A stretch of 21,225 nucleotides of DNA from Gammaproteobacteria bacterium (GTDB lineage: Bacteria; Pseudomonadota; Gammaproteobacteria; Steroidobacterales; Steroidobacteraceae): contig DAIDKA010000157.1 in assembly GCA_027451085.1 (NCBI GenBank), positions 1-21,225 of the forward strand, read 5' to 3'. Under the pieces are notes generated by a model. The model was given only the letters and a program-made list of their open reading frames with translations, did no database searches and was not told the origin of the DNA. Position numbers and translations under genes: made by a program. Below are positions 7,355 through 15,405 of this stretch, piece after piece. Positions within the stretch are counted from its first letter, which is position 1. Each line of letters starts with the position of its first letter.

Positions 7355-9471
7355 CCGACGCGGCCATAACGTTCGCCGGCACCGATCCAGCGCGCGGTCA
7401 GTGGCGCAATACTATCCGGATACCGTTCCAGGATCAGCGCCGCAGCGCGCTGCACCGCCGGCAGCAGGTCCTGGTCTCGCAGCAGGTCCGCGACCCGCAG
7501 CTGTGCCAGGCCGGTCTGGCGCGTGCCGAGCATTTCGCCCGGACCCCGCAGGTCGAGGTCGCGGCGCGCGATCTCGAAGCCGTCGCTGGTTTCGCGGATG
7601 GCGTTGAGCCGGGCGCGGGCCAGCTGTGACAGCGGCGCACGGTAGAGCAGCACGCACATCGAGGCCGCGGCTCCCCGGCCAACGCGGCCACGCAGCTGGT
7701 GCAGCTGGGCGAGGCCCATGCGTTCGGCGTTCTCGATCACCATCACCGTGGCGTTGGGCACGTCCACGCCGACCTCGATGACCGTGGTGGCCACGAGCAG
7801 CTGGATGTGGTTGGCCTTGAAGTCCGCCATGGTGGCCTCCTTCTGCGCGGCGGGCTGACGGCCGTGCACCAGGCCCACATTCAGGTGCGGCAGGGCCTCG
7901 GCCAGCTGGTCGCGGGTTTCCTCCGCCGCCTGGTATTCGAGTTCCTCCGACTCCTCGATCAGTGGGCACACCCAGTAGGCCTGGCGGCCCTCGCGGCAGG
8001 CGTGGTGGATGCGTTCGACCACTTCGTGCCGGCGCTGCTCGCTGAGCACGACGGTCTTGACCGGCGTGCGTCCGGGGGGCAGCTCGTCGATGACCGAGAT
8101 GTCGAGATCAGCATACGCGGTCATCGCCAGGGTGCGCGGGATGGGGGTGGCCGTCATGATGAGCTGGTGCGGCACCCTGCCCGCGGCCTGCCCCTTCTCC
8201 TGCAGGGTGAGGCGCTGCTGGACCCCGAAGCGATGCTGCTCGTCCACGATGATCAGGGCCAGGTTGGTAAAATTGATCCCATCCTGAAACAATGCATGGG
8301 TTCCAATGACAATCTGTATCTCACCAGATGCAATGGCGGCCCGGGCGGAGCGCCGGCTCCTGGCTGGCTGGGAACCGGTCAGGAGTGCCACGGGCAGCCC
8401 CACGGCCTTGAACCAGGTATCGAAATTGCGCCAGTGCTGCTCGGCCAGCAGTTCCGTCGGCGCCATCAGCGCCACCTGCGCACCACTGCCGGCGGCGCGG
8501 GCCGCGGCGGCAGCGGCCACCACGGTCTTGCCCGAGCCTACGTCGCCCTGGACCAGCCGCAGCATGGGCTGGCCGGCGGACAGGTCATGGTCGACCTCGT
8601 CGCAGGCGCGAGCCTGGGCGCTGGTGAGTTTGAACGGCAGCGACTGGATCAGGCGGGCGGACAGCCCTGCAGCATCGGTCAGGGGCGAGGCAGCTTCGCT
8701 CCCGGCCTTGAGCTTGCGCAGCCTGAGGCTCAACTGGTGCGCGAGCAGTTCCTCGAAGGCCAGCCGGCGCTGTGCCGGGTGCCTGCCCTCGAACAGCAGC
8801 TGCTGGTCCGCGTCCACGTCGGGGTGATGCACGAACTCGAGCGCTTCGCGCAGAGTGGGGAGCGCGCCGCCGTTTTCCGCCAGCCCCGCCAGTGCCTGTG
8901 ACGGCAGCCAGTCGCGTACAGCGCCTGTGGGCGGACGCAGTTCGGCCAGCGCGAGCTTGACCAGCTGGCGCAGCCGGCCCTGGGTGAGGCCCTCTGTGGC
9001 GGGATACACCGGCGTCAGGGAATTGCCGTCCACCGTTTCAGCGGCGCGCACCTGGCGGTATTCGGGATGGACGATCTCCAGGCCCAGCGGCCCGCGCCGT
9101 ACTTCGCCGAAACAACGCAGCCGGATGCCGCGGGCGAGCGCCTGCTGCTGCTGCGAGGAAAAGTGGAAAAACCGCAGGGTGATGAAGCCGGAGCCATCCG
9201 ACAGCCGCACCAGCAGCTGCCGCCGCCGCCGGAACGCCACTTCGGCCAGCTGGATCTCCCCCTCCACCACGGCGCTCGAACCGGGGACGAGTTCTCCCAT
9301 GGGCACGATCCGGGTGCGGTCCTCGTAGCGCTGTGGCAGGAGGAACAGCAGGTCCTGCACCTGCGTGACGCCGAGGCGCGCCAGCACCTTTGCAAGGGCG
9401 TCGCCCACCCCGCGCAGGGCCGTGACCGGATGCTGTTCGCGCTCATCGGTCTGCGCCGTGCCGGACGTCAT
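7351..9471 (-). CDS. recG: ATP-dependent DNA helicase RecG
   Basis: Double-strand DNA translocase that remodels stalled replication forks and Holliday junctions. The 706 residues are close to the usual length. Order: wedge/OB-fold domain (about 60-145), helicase motif I GDVGSGKT (309-316), motif Ia APTELLAEQH, motif II DEQH (410-413), motif III TATPIPRT, then motifs V and VI with TTVIEVGVDVPNA and QLRGRVGRG, and the C-terminal GEMLGTRQTG region. The RecG-specific wedge separates it from Mfd and PriA. The ATG at 9471 lies 28 nt after the ridA stop, and the gene is followed by ubiA with a 4-nt overlap. It belongs to the gmk operon. Confidence 0.97.
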   Translation of the reverse strand: MTSGTAQTDEREQHPVTALRGVGDALAKVLARLGVTQVQDLLFLLPQRYEDRTRIVPMGELVPGSSAVVEGEIQLAEVAFRRRRQLLVRLSDGSGFITLRFFHFSSQQQQALARGIRLRCFGEVRRGPLGLEIVHPEYRQVRAAETVDGNSLTPVYPATEGLTQGRLRQLVKLALAELRPPTGAVRDWLPSQALAGLAENGGALPTLREALEFVHHPDVDADQQLLFEGRHPAQRRLAFEELLAHQLSLRLRKLKAGSEAASPLTDAAGLSARLIQSLPFKLTSAQARACDEVDHDLSAGQPMLRLVQGDVGSGKTVVAAAAAARAAGSGAQVALMAPTELLAEQHWRNFDTWFKAVGLPVALLTGSQPARSRRSARAAIASGEIQIVIGTHALFQDGINFTNLALIIVDEQHRFGVQQRLTLQEKGQAAGRVPHQLIMTATPIPRTLAMTAYADLDISVIDELPPGRTPVKTVVLSEQRRHEVVERIHHACREGRQAYWVCPLIEESEELEYQAAEETRDQLAEALPHLNVGLVHGRQPAAQKEATMADFKANHIQLLVATTVIEVGVDVPNATVMVIENAERMGLAQLHQLRGRVGRGAAASMCVLLYRAPLSQLARARLNAIRETSDGFEIARRDLDLRGPGEMLGTRQTGLAQLRVADLLRDQDLLPAVQRAAALILERYPDSIAPLTARWIGAGERYGRVG

Positions 9472-9499
9472 TGCAGCAGGACCGCCGGGGCCGTGCGTC

Positions 9500-9883
9500 T
9501 CAATCCAGGCTCAGGATGCACTCCACCTCGACCTGTGCGCCCTTGGGCAGCGATGCTACGCCAAGGGCGGCGCGCGCCGGGTAAGGTTCCGTGAAGCGGG
9601 CCGTCATGGCCTCGTTGACCTTGGCGAAGTGCGCAAGATCCGTCAGGAACACCGTCACCTTGGCGACGTGCGCGGGCGTGGCGCCCGCGGCCTTGATGAT
9701 GGCGAGCAGGTTGTCGAAGGCGCGGGCGATCTGCGCCTCGATCGGGCCCTCCACCAGGTTGCCGGTGGCCGGGTCCAGCGGGATCTGGCCCGAGACGTAG
9801 ACAGTGTTGCCCACGCGCACGGCCTGCGAGTACGGACCGATGGCCGCGGGGGCCAGGGGGGTTGCGATGATGCTGCGGTTCAT
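9500..9883 (-). CDS. ridA: RidA / YjgF / UK114 enamine-imine deaminase
   Basis: Hydrolyses reactive 2-aminoacrylate and related enamines made by PLP enzymes such as threonine and serine dehydratases, protecting those enzymes; cytoplasmic homotrimer. The 127 residues match the family. Seen: IGPYSQAVRVGNTVYVSGQIPLDP near the N-terminus, the substrate-carboxylate Arg104 in PARAALGVASLPKGA, and VEVECI near the C-terminus. The ATG at 9883 overlaps the spoT stop as ATGA. It occupies the slot between spoT and recG where E. coli carries trmH; this arrangement links it to the stringent-response operon. Confidence 0.95.
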   Translation of the reverse strand: MNRSIIATPLAPAAIGPYSQAVRVGNTVYVSGQIPLDPATGNLVEGPIEAQIARAFDNLLAIIKAAGATPAHVAKVTVFLTDLAHFAKVNEAMTARFTEPYPARAALGVASLPKGAQVEVECILSLD

Positions 9884-12081
9884 GACTTGTCCTCGCTCCT
9901 CTTGCGGGCGTGCGCGGCCAGGGTGCGCGTGACGCGCACCACATCGGGCATGCGGCGGATGTGGCGCAGTATATTCGCAAGATGCTTGCGGTCATGCACC
10001 CGCAGGTCGAACTCGAGCACCGACGACGTCGATTCGCGCTCTTCCACTGACACACGCTCGATATTGGCATTGGCGGCGGAAATCGTCGAAGCCACCTGCG
10101 CCAGGATGCCCATGCGGTTCGGAACGTCCACACGGATCTGGCTGGTGAACACCCGTTCCGGGCTGTTCTGCCACGACACCGGCAGCCACTTTTCCGGATG
10201 CTTGCGGTAGTCCTCGACGTTCACGCACACGTCGCGGTGCACGACGATGCCACGGCCGCTCGACAGGAAGGCGATCACCGGATCGTTCGGGATGGGGAAG
10301 CAGCAGCGCGCATAGGTGACCAGCAGGCCCTCGGTGCCGGCGATGGCCATGGCGCCCGGCTGTACGGCCTCATCGCCCCCCGCCGGCTCACCGGGTGGCA
10401 GCAGGCGGCGCGCCACCAGTGCCGCCAGCCGCTCGCCCAGGCCGATGCGCTCGAACAGGTCATCAAGGTCACGCATGCCGAATTCGCCGATGGTGGCCTG
10501 CATCTGTGCCGGCGGCACGTCCTCCAGCTGCAGGTGGAACTCGGACAGCGACTGGTTCAGCAGGCGCTTCCCCAAGGCGATGGCCTCGGTGCGCCGCAGG
10601 CCCTTGAGGTACTGGCGGATGGCGTTGCGCGCCTTGGCCGTGACCACGAAGTTCACCCACGAGGGGTTGGGCATCGCGCCCTTGGCCGTGATGATCTCCA
10701 CTGTCTGGCCGTTGTGCAGTACGCTGCGCAGCGGAGTCAGGCGCCGGTCCACCTTGGCGGCCACGCAACGGTTGCCGATGTCTGTATGCACGGCATAGGC
10801 GAAGTCCACCACTGTGGCCCCCGCAGGCAGGCGCAGGATGGAGCCCTTGGGCGTGAACACGTAGGTCTTGTCCGGGAACAGGTCGACCTTGACGCTTTCC
10901 AGGAATTCCTCGGAGGTGCCGCCGCCCTCCTGCAGTTCCATCAGGCGCGACAGCCACTCACGCGCCCGTTCCTGCTGCGAGTCGCCGGCGAGATCCCCCG
11001 ATTTGTAGCGCCAGTGCGCGGCGATGCCGGCCTGGGCCACGCGCTCCATGTCCTCGGTGCGGATCTGCACCTCGATGGGCACGCCGTTGGGGCCGAACAG
11101 CGTGGTGTGCAGCGACTGGTAGCCGTTGACGCGCGGGATGGCGATGTAGTCCTTGAAGCGCCCCGGCATGGGTTTGAAGATGCTGTGCACCACGCCCAGC
11201 GCGCGGTAGCAGGTGTCGCCCTTGTCGACGATCACGCGCAGGCCGTAGACGTCCACGATGTCCGACAGCGTGGTGCTCTTGCGCTTCATCTTGCGATAGA
11301 TGCTGTAGAGGTGCTTTTCCCGCGCCGAGACGCGCGCGGTGACCTCGTTCTTCATCAGCCCCGCCTGCAGCTGCGACTCGATCTTCTTCAGGAACTGGTT
11401 CTGGTTGCCGCGGGCGCGCTTCACCGCCTGCTCCAGCACGCGGTAGCGCTGCGGATGCAGTGCCTTGAAGCCCAGATCTTCAAGCTCCAGCTTCATGGCG
11501 TACAGACCCAGCCGCTCGGCGATGGGGGCGTAGATGTCGAGCGTCTCGCGTGCGATGGCGCGGCGGCGCACGGGGGCCATGGCGCCGATGGTGCGCATGT
11601 TGTGCGTGCGGTCGGCCAGCTTCACCAGCACCACGCGCAGGTCGCGCACGATGGCGAGCAGCATCTTGCGGAAATTCTCGGCCTGGGCCTCCTCGCGGCT
11701 CTTGAACTTGATCTGGTCGAGCTTGGTGACGCCGTCGACGATCTCGGCGACGTCCGCGCCGAAGCGCTGCGCCAGCTGGTCCTTGGGAGTCGGCGTGTCC
11801 TCGATGACGTCGTGCAGGATCGCCGCGATGAGAGTGTCGGTGTCGAGGTGCAGCCCGGCCAGGATGGTGGCGGCGGCGACCGGATGGCTGATGTAGGGCT
11901 CGCCGGTCAGGCGTTTCTGGCCCTGGTGGGCGGAGGCGCCGAATTCGGCCGCCTCCCGCACGCGCTCGACCTGCTCAGGCGGCAGGTACGCGGCGCAGGC
12001 GCTCAGCAGCTCATTGAATCCCGGGGTGGAGGCGCGCCTTGCACCGGGGAGCAGTCCCAGCAGCAAAGACGCGGGATCCAT
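9880..12081 (-). CDS. spoT: Bifunctional (p)ppGpp synthetase/hydrolase
   Basis: Makes and degrades the stringent-response alarmone (p)ppGpp. The 733 residues show an active-looking hydrolase domain: His66 in SHP, HDVIEDT (His90, Asp91, Glu94, Asp95) and ADRTHNMRT (Asn161). The synthetase domain follows with GRFKDYIAIPRVNGYQSLHT, where the RFKD signature (308-311) is that of SpoT/Rel proteins rather than the EFDD type of monofunctional RelA. EVQIRTEDM and GIAAHWRYK come next. A TGS domain (about 405-460, DKTYVFTPKG) and a C-terminal ACT domain complete it. The ATG at 12081 is 15 nt after the rpoZ stop and has no obvious ribosome site, suggesting translational dependence on rpoZ. The stop overlaps the ridA ATG. 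Confidence 0.97.
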   Translation of the reverse strand: MDPASLLLGLLPGARRASTPGFNELLSACAAYLPPEQVERVREAAEFGASAHQGQKRLTGEPYISHPVAAATILAGLHLDTDTLIAAILHDVIEDTPTPKDQLAQRFGADVAEIVDGVTKLDQIKFKSREEAQAENFRKMLLAIVRDLRVVLVKLADRTHNMRTIGAMAPVRRRAIARETLDIYAPIAERLGLYAMKLELEDLGFKALHPQRYRVLEQAVKRARGNQNQFLKKIESQLQAGLMKNEVTARVSAREKHLYSIYRKMKRKSTTLSDIVDVYGLRVIVDKGDTCYRALGVVHSIFKPMPGRFKDYIAIPRVNGYQSLHTTLFGPNGVPIEVQIRTEDMERVAQAGIAAHWRYKSGDLAGDSQQERAREWLSRLMELQEGGGTSEEFLESVKVDLFPDKTYVFTPKGSILRLPAGATVVDFAYAVHTDIGNRCVAAKVDRRLTPLRSVLHNGQTVEIITAKGAMPNPSWVNFVVTAKARNAIRQYLKGLRRTEAIALGKRLLNQSLSEFHLQLEDVPPAQMQATIGEFGMRDLDDLFERIGLGERLAALVARRLLPPGEPAGGDEAVQPGAMAIAGTEGLLVTYARCCFPIPNDPVIAFLSSGRGIVVHRDVCVNVEDYRKHPEKWLPVSWQNSPERVFTSQIRVDVPNRMGILAQVASTISAANANIERVSVEERESTSSVLEFDLRVHDRKHLANILRHIRRMPDVVRVTRTLAAHARKRSEDKS

Positions 12082-12096
12082 GGGCGGCGGCTGCGC

Positions 12097-12396
12097 TTAG
12101 TCTCCGAGACCGTCGGCGAGCCCGAACTGCGGTGCGCGGAATGCCGCGGCCAGCTCCGCATCAGTGGGCGTCATGTCGACGGGCGGAGGCGGCGGATCAG
12201 GCTCGCGCAGCATCTCGGCGGTGATGGTGCCCTCGGCGATCTCGCGCAGGGCGACCACCGTGGGCTTGTCGTTCTCCCAGGCCACCGAGGCTTCGGCACC
12301 ATTGGCGAGGCGGCGGGCACGCTGCGAGGCCAGCAGCACCAGCTGGAACAGGTTATCGACGTTCTGCAAACAGTCTTCGACGGTGATACGGGCCAT
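12097..12396 (-). CDS. rpoZ: DNA-directed RNA polymerase omega subunit
   Basis: Small subunit that binds beta-prime, aids core assembly and forms part of a ppGpp site in proteobacterial RNA polymerase. The 99 residues open with MARITVEDCLQNVDNLFQLV and RARRLANG, and contain NDKPTVVALREIAEG, all diagnostic of RpoZ. The C-terminal third carries a run of five prolines, divergent from E. coli. A ribosome site GAGGAA lies just before the ATG, directly after the closing arm of a large stem-loop (12407-12466). It lies between gmk and spoT as in E. coli. Confidence 0.96.
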   Translation of the reverse strand: MARITVEDCLQNVDNLFQLVLLASQRARRLANGAEASVAWENDKPTVVALREIAEGTITAEMLREPDPPPPPVDMTPTDAELAAAFRAPQFGLADGLGD

Positions 12397-12406
12397 GGGG
12401 CTTCCT

Positions 12407-12474
12407 CGCTGGCAAACTGGTTTTCAGCCAGGCCAGCCTTTGCCGGCTGCCTGGGGCTTGCCAGCGTAACTGGC
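12407..12474 (-). promoter_or_regulatory. Structured leader between gmk and rpoZ with alternative hairpins
   Basis: Outer inverted repeat CGCTGGCAA (12407-12415) / TTGCCAGCG (12458-12466). Inside it is a second stem, CCAGG-c-CAGCC (12428-12438) with GGCTGCCTGG (12445-12454), with one bulged base. A competing small hairpin pairs GCCAG (12460-12464) with CTGGC (12470-12474), using part of the outer arm. The rpoZ ribosome site follows the structure immediately. The layout could act as attenuator, processing site or translation control; it is seen by eye only. Confidence 0.5.
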
Positions 12475-12483
12475 GGACAGGGT

Positions 12484-13155
12484 TTATAATTCTAGCAGGT
12501 CGCGCAGCAGTGGCGCCAGCTGCGGCCGGCTGGCCGCAAGATCCGCGCCCTGACCGGCGATGATGCGTTCGAGATCAGCGCAGGCGGTGTCGAAATCGTC
12601 GTTCACCACCACGAAGTCGAACTCCCGGAAGTGTGACATGTCGCTCACCGCGTCCCGCAGCCGGCGCTCGATGACAGCCTCGGAATCCGTCTGCCGGTCA
12701 CGCAGGCGCTGCGCAAGCACCCGGCGCGAAGGCGGCAGGATGAATATGGAGCTGCAGTCGGGCCAGCTGGCGCGCACCTGGCGGGCGCCCTGCCAGTCGA
12801 TTTCCAGGATGACATGCGCTCCGCCGGCCAGGAGCTGCTGCACCTGCGCCTTGCCGGTGCCGTAGTAGTTGTCGAACACCCGGGCGTGCTCCAGGAACGC
12901 GCCCAGGGCGACCAGTTCCTCGAAGCGCTCGGCGGAAACAAAGTGGTACTCCCGTCCGTCCTGTTCCGTCGGCCTGCGTGGCCGGGTGGTGTGGGACACC
13001 GAGACCGCAAGTTCCGGATTGCGCGCGCGCAGCGCCTTCACCAGCGAAGTCTTGCCGGCTCCGGACGGCGCAGAAATGACGAACAGCCGCCCGCCGGGCG
13101 CCTGCGTGGCTGCATCCTTTTTGGCGATTTTCTCGATGGGCTGCACGGCGCGCAT
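12484..13155 (-). CDS. gmk: Guanylate kinase
   Basis: Phosphorylates GMP to GDP with ATP; cytoplasmic and essential for guanine nucleotide supply, including that used for ppGpp. From the ATG at 13155 it has 223 residues: a 22-residue N-terminal lead, then P-loop SAPSGAGKTS (28-37), the GMP-binding block SHTTRPRRPTEQDGREYHF (54 onward), and LEIDWQGARQVR. The frame is open to 13356, but that stretch would run into the divergent receptor gene and has no family similarity, so the ATG at 13155 is preferred despite a poor ribosome site. It is first in the gmk-rpoZ-spoT-ridA-recG-ubiA run. Only 31 nt separate it from the divergent TonB receptor start, so the two promoters must overlap coding sequence. 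Confidence 0.95.
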   Translation of the reverse strand: MRAVQPIEKIAKKDAATQAPGGRLFVISAPSGAGKTSLVKALRARNPELAVSVSHTTRPRRPTEQDGREYHFVSAERFEELVALGAFLEHARVFDNYYGTGKAQVQQLLAGGAHVILEIDWQGARQVRASWPDCSSIFILPPSRRVLAQRLRDRQTDSEAVIERRLRDAVSDMSHFREFDFVVVNDDFDTACADLERIIAGQGADLAASRPQLAPLLRDLLEL

Positions 13156-13186
13156 TGTAGAGAATAAGAACAACGCAGGGGGGTTG

Positions 13187-15307
13187 ATGAGAAATAACAA
13201 AATAATCAATGGATTGGCGCTGGCGCTCGCCTGTGGCGCGTGGCTTGGGCCGGCCGCTGCGGACGACCTGACGGACATCGTCGTGACCGCAACACGCACT
13301 GCACAGGACAGCTTCCGGCTGCCGATGTCGGTGGATCGCCTGGACTCCGATGCCATCCAGTACGGCCAGTCGCAGGTGAACCTGTCGGAATCGCTGGAGC
13401 AGATCCCGGGCGTATCGGCCGAAAACCGCCAGAACTACGCCCAGGACCTGCAGATCTCCTCGCGCGGCTTCGGCGCGCGCTCGTCCTTCGGGGTGCGCGG
13501 CGTGCGCCTGTATTCGGATGGCATACCTGGCACCATGCCTGACGGGCAGGGCCAGTTCTCGCAGTTCGATCTGTCCGGCGCCGATCACATAGAAGTGTTG
13601 CGCGGCCCGTTCTCGGCCCTGTATGGCAACTCCTCCGGCGGCGTCATCGCCGTCTTCACCCGCGATGCTCCGCAGGGCCTGGAGCTCGACGGCTCGCTGG
13701 AGTACGGCAGCCTGAACAGCCAGCGCGAATACATGATGGCCGGCGGTGGCAGCGACCGGGTGAACTGGCTGGTGGACGCCTCGCACTTTCAGACCGATGA
13801 CTACCGCGACCACGGCGGCGCGCAGCGCAATCTGTTCAACAGCAAGGTGCGTTTCAACCTCGACGAGGCCTCCACGCTGACGGTGGTGCTCAACGCCATC
13901 CAGACGCCCTACGTCGGTGATCCCCTGGGCCTGACCACCGCGCAGCTGGACTCCGGCAACCGTGAGCAGGCGGGCACCGGTGCGGACCAGTTCAACACCC
14001 GCAAGTCGCTGTCGCAGGAACAGCTGGGCCTGAACTACCAGCGGCACCTCGGGTCCAACGACGACCTGTCCGTCATGACCTATGGCGGCCATCGCGCCAC
14101 CGACCAGTTCCTGGCCATTCCCCTGGGCACCCAGGCCGCGCCCACCAGCCCCGGCGGCATGATCGACCTGGCGCGCAACTACGCGGGTGTCGATGCGCAT
14201 CTGACCGACCGGCGCAAGTTCTGGGGCACCAGTCTCACCACCACCGCCGGGTTCAGCTACGACGCCATGGATGAGCACCGCTACGGCTACGACAACTTCG
14301 TCGGCCAGGAGCTGGGCGTGCAGGGTGCGCTGCGGCGCATGGAGATCAACCGGATGCACGACCTCGACGAGTACCTGCAGACCCAGTGGGACCTGACCTC
14401 GCGGCTGTCCGCCACGGCCGGCGTGCGCAACAGCGTGATCGACATCAGCTCGAACGCGGAGCTGCTCACGCCCGGAACCCTGCCGCTGTCGGGTACGCGC
14501 TACTCGGCCACCAACCCGGTGGCCGGCCTGAGCTATCTTCTCAGGCATGATGTTTCCGTGTACGCCTCGTTCGGCAAGGGCTTCGAGACCCCGACGCTGA
14601 ACGAGCTGGCCTACCGCTCCGTCTCCGGCAACCTGCCCGGCATGAACTTCGGGCTGCAGCCGGCGCGCAGCAACGACTACGAGGTGGGTGCCAAGTACCG
14701 CGATGCGGGCGTGACGGTGGACACGGACGTGTTCTACATCCGCACCAGCGATGAACTGGGCGTGCTGCAGAGCTCGGGTGGCCGCTCCGTCTACGACAAC
14801 ATCGGCGCCACCGAGCGGCGTGGCGCAGAGCTTGGCGCGACGGTGCCGCTGCCGGCCAGCTTCTCGCTGCGCCTGGCTTACACCTACATCAAGGCCGTGG
14901 TGGACGACGCTTACGCGGGTTGCGTGGGCATCCCCTGCGCGACAGTGATGATTCCCGCCGGCAACGTGCTGCCGGCCATCGCCCAGAACCAGGGATACGT
15001 GGGGATCACCTGGACCTACCCCGCGCTGGGATTCAAGGCCGTGGCCGAAACGGTGGTGCGCTCGCGCATCTATGCGGACGACCGCAACACTGCCTATGCC
15101 GGCGGCTTCTGGACCGAGAGCCTGCGCGCCGGCTTCGAGCAGCAGTCGCATCGCTGGCAGACCAGCGAATTCGTGCGCATCGAGAACCTGTTCAACAAGG
15201 CCTACGTGGACTCGGTGATCCTGAACGACGCCAATGGCCGGTATTTCGAGCCCGATCCGGGCTTCGGCGCGTATCTCATGTTCGAGGCCAAGTACCTGGC
15301 GCCCTGA
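13187..15307 (+). CDS. TonB-dependent outer-membrane receptor, YncD/PqqU-like
   Basis: Outer-membrane transporter driven by TonB-ExbBD. The 706 residues begin with a signal peptide (cleavage near AAA-DD, about 25) and a TonB-box-like stretch TDIVVTATR. The plug follows with NRQNYAQDLQISSRGFGARS, GVRLYSDGIPGTMPDGQGQ and VEVLRGPFSALYGN-type blocks, then a 22-strand-type barrel. It resembles E. coli YncD as I recall that sequence, along its whole length: GFETPTLNELAYR, SSGGRSVYDN and ENLFNKAYVDSVILNDANGR all have close YncD counterparts. YncD has been reported as a PQQ importer (PqqU). The ATG at 13187 is set by AGGGGGG at 13177-13183. The C-terminus is KYLAP rather than an aromatic end. There is no N-terminal signalling domain. 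It is divergent from gmk and upstream of a PQQ enzyme gene. Family call firm; PQQ as substrate inferred. Confidence 0.93.
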   Translation: MRNNKIINGLALALACGAWLGPAAADDLTDIVVTATRTAQDSFRLPMSVDRLDSDAIQYGQSQVNLSESLEQIPGVSAENRQNYAQDLQISSRGFGARSSFGVRGVRLYSDGIPGTMPDGQGQFSQFDLSGADHIEVLRGPFSALYGNSSGGVIAVFTRDAPQGLELDGSLEYGSLNSQREYMMAGGGSDRVNWLVDASHFQTDDYRDHGGAQRNLFNSKVRFNLDEASTLTVVLNAIQTPYVGDPLGLTTAQLDSGNREQAGTGADQFNTRKSLSQEQLGLNYQRHLGSNDDLSVMTYGGHRATDQFLAIPLGTQAAPTSPGGMIDLARNYAGVDAHLTDRRKFWGTSLTTTAGFSYDAMDEHRYGYDNFVGQELGVQGALRRMEINRMHDLDEYLQTQWDLTSRLSATAGVRNSVIDISSNAELLTPGTLPLSGTRYSATNPVAGLSYLLRHDVSVYASFGKGFETPTLNELAYRSVSGNLPGMNFGLQPARSNDYEVGAKYRDAGVTVDTDVFYIRTSDELGVLQSSGGRSVYDNIGATERRGAELGATVPLPASFSLRLAYTYIKAVVDDAYAGCVGIPCATVMIPAGNVLPAIAQNQGYVGITWTYPALGFKAVAETVVRSRIYADDRNTAYAGGFWTESLRAGFEQQSHRWQTSEFVRIENLFNKAYVDSVILNDANGRYFEPDPGFGAYLMFEAKYLAP

Positions 15308-15405
15308 GGTGGAGCGGCTCGCGCCGGTAGCCGGCGGGGACGGGGATTTGACCCGCCCTCGCTTCAGCGGCATTGTTCCCGGGGTTCTCACAGCGGGGGT
15401 GGGTC

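Noticed and set aside
10198..12489. Very long open frame (about 760 codons) on the plus strand opposite spoT and rpoZ
   Set aside because: It is antisense to clear spoT and rpoZ genes, has His/Gln/Val/Ala-biased composition typical of reverse-frame GC-rich DNA, and no recognisable domain.
13187..15307. Receptor as a lanthanophore importer paired with the lanthanide-type dehydrogenase
   Set aside because: Attractive in context, but the sequence blocks match YncD/PqqU rather than any lanthanide receptor I can recall; kept only as an alternative to test.
15335..15356. GGCGGG ... CCCGCC as a terminator between the receptor and the NTF2-like gene
   Set aside because: Six-base stem, 13-base loop and no T-run; not distinguishable from chance in GC-rich DNA.
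12698..15391. Long open frame (about 900 codons) on the minus strand opposite the TonB receptor and running into gmk
   Set aside because: It is the mirror frame of the receptor gene, with no signal, domain or plausible start; gmk is in a different frame with a full guanylate kinase motif set.
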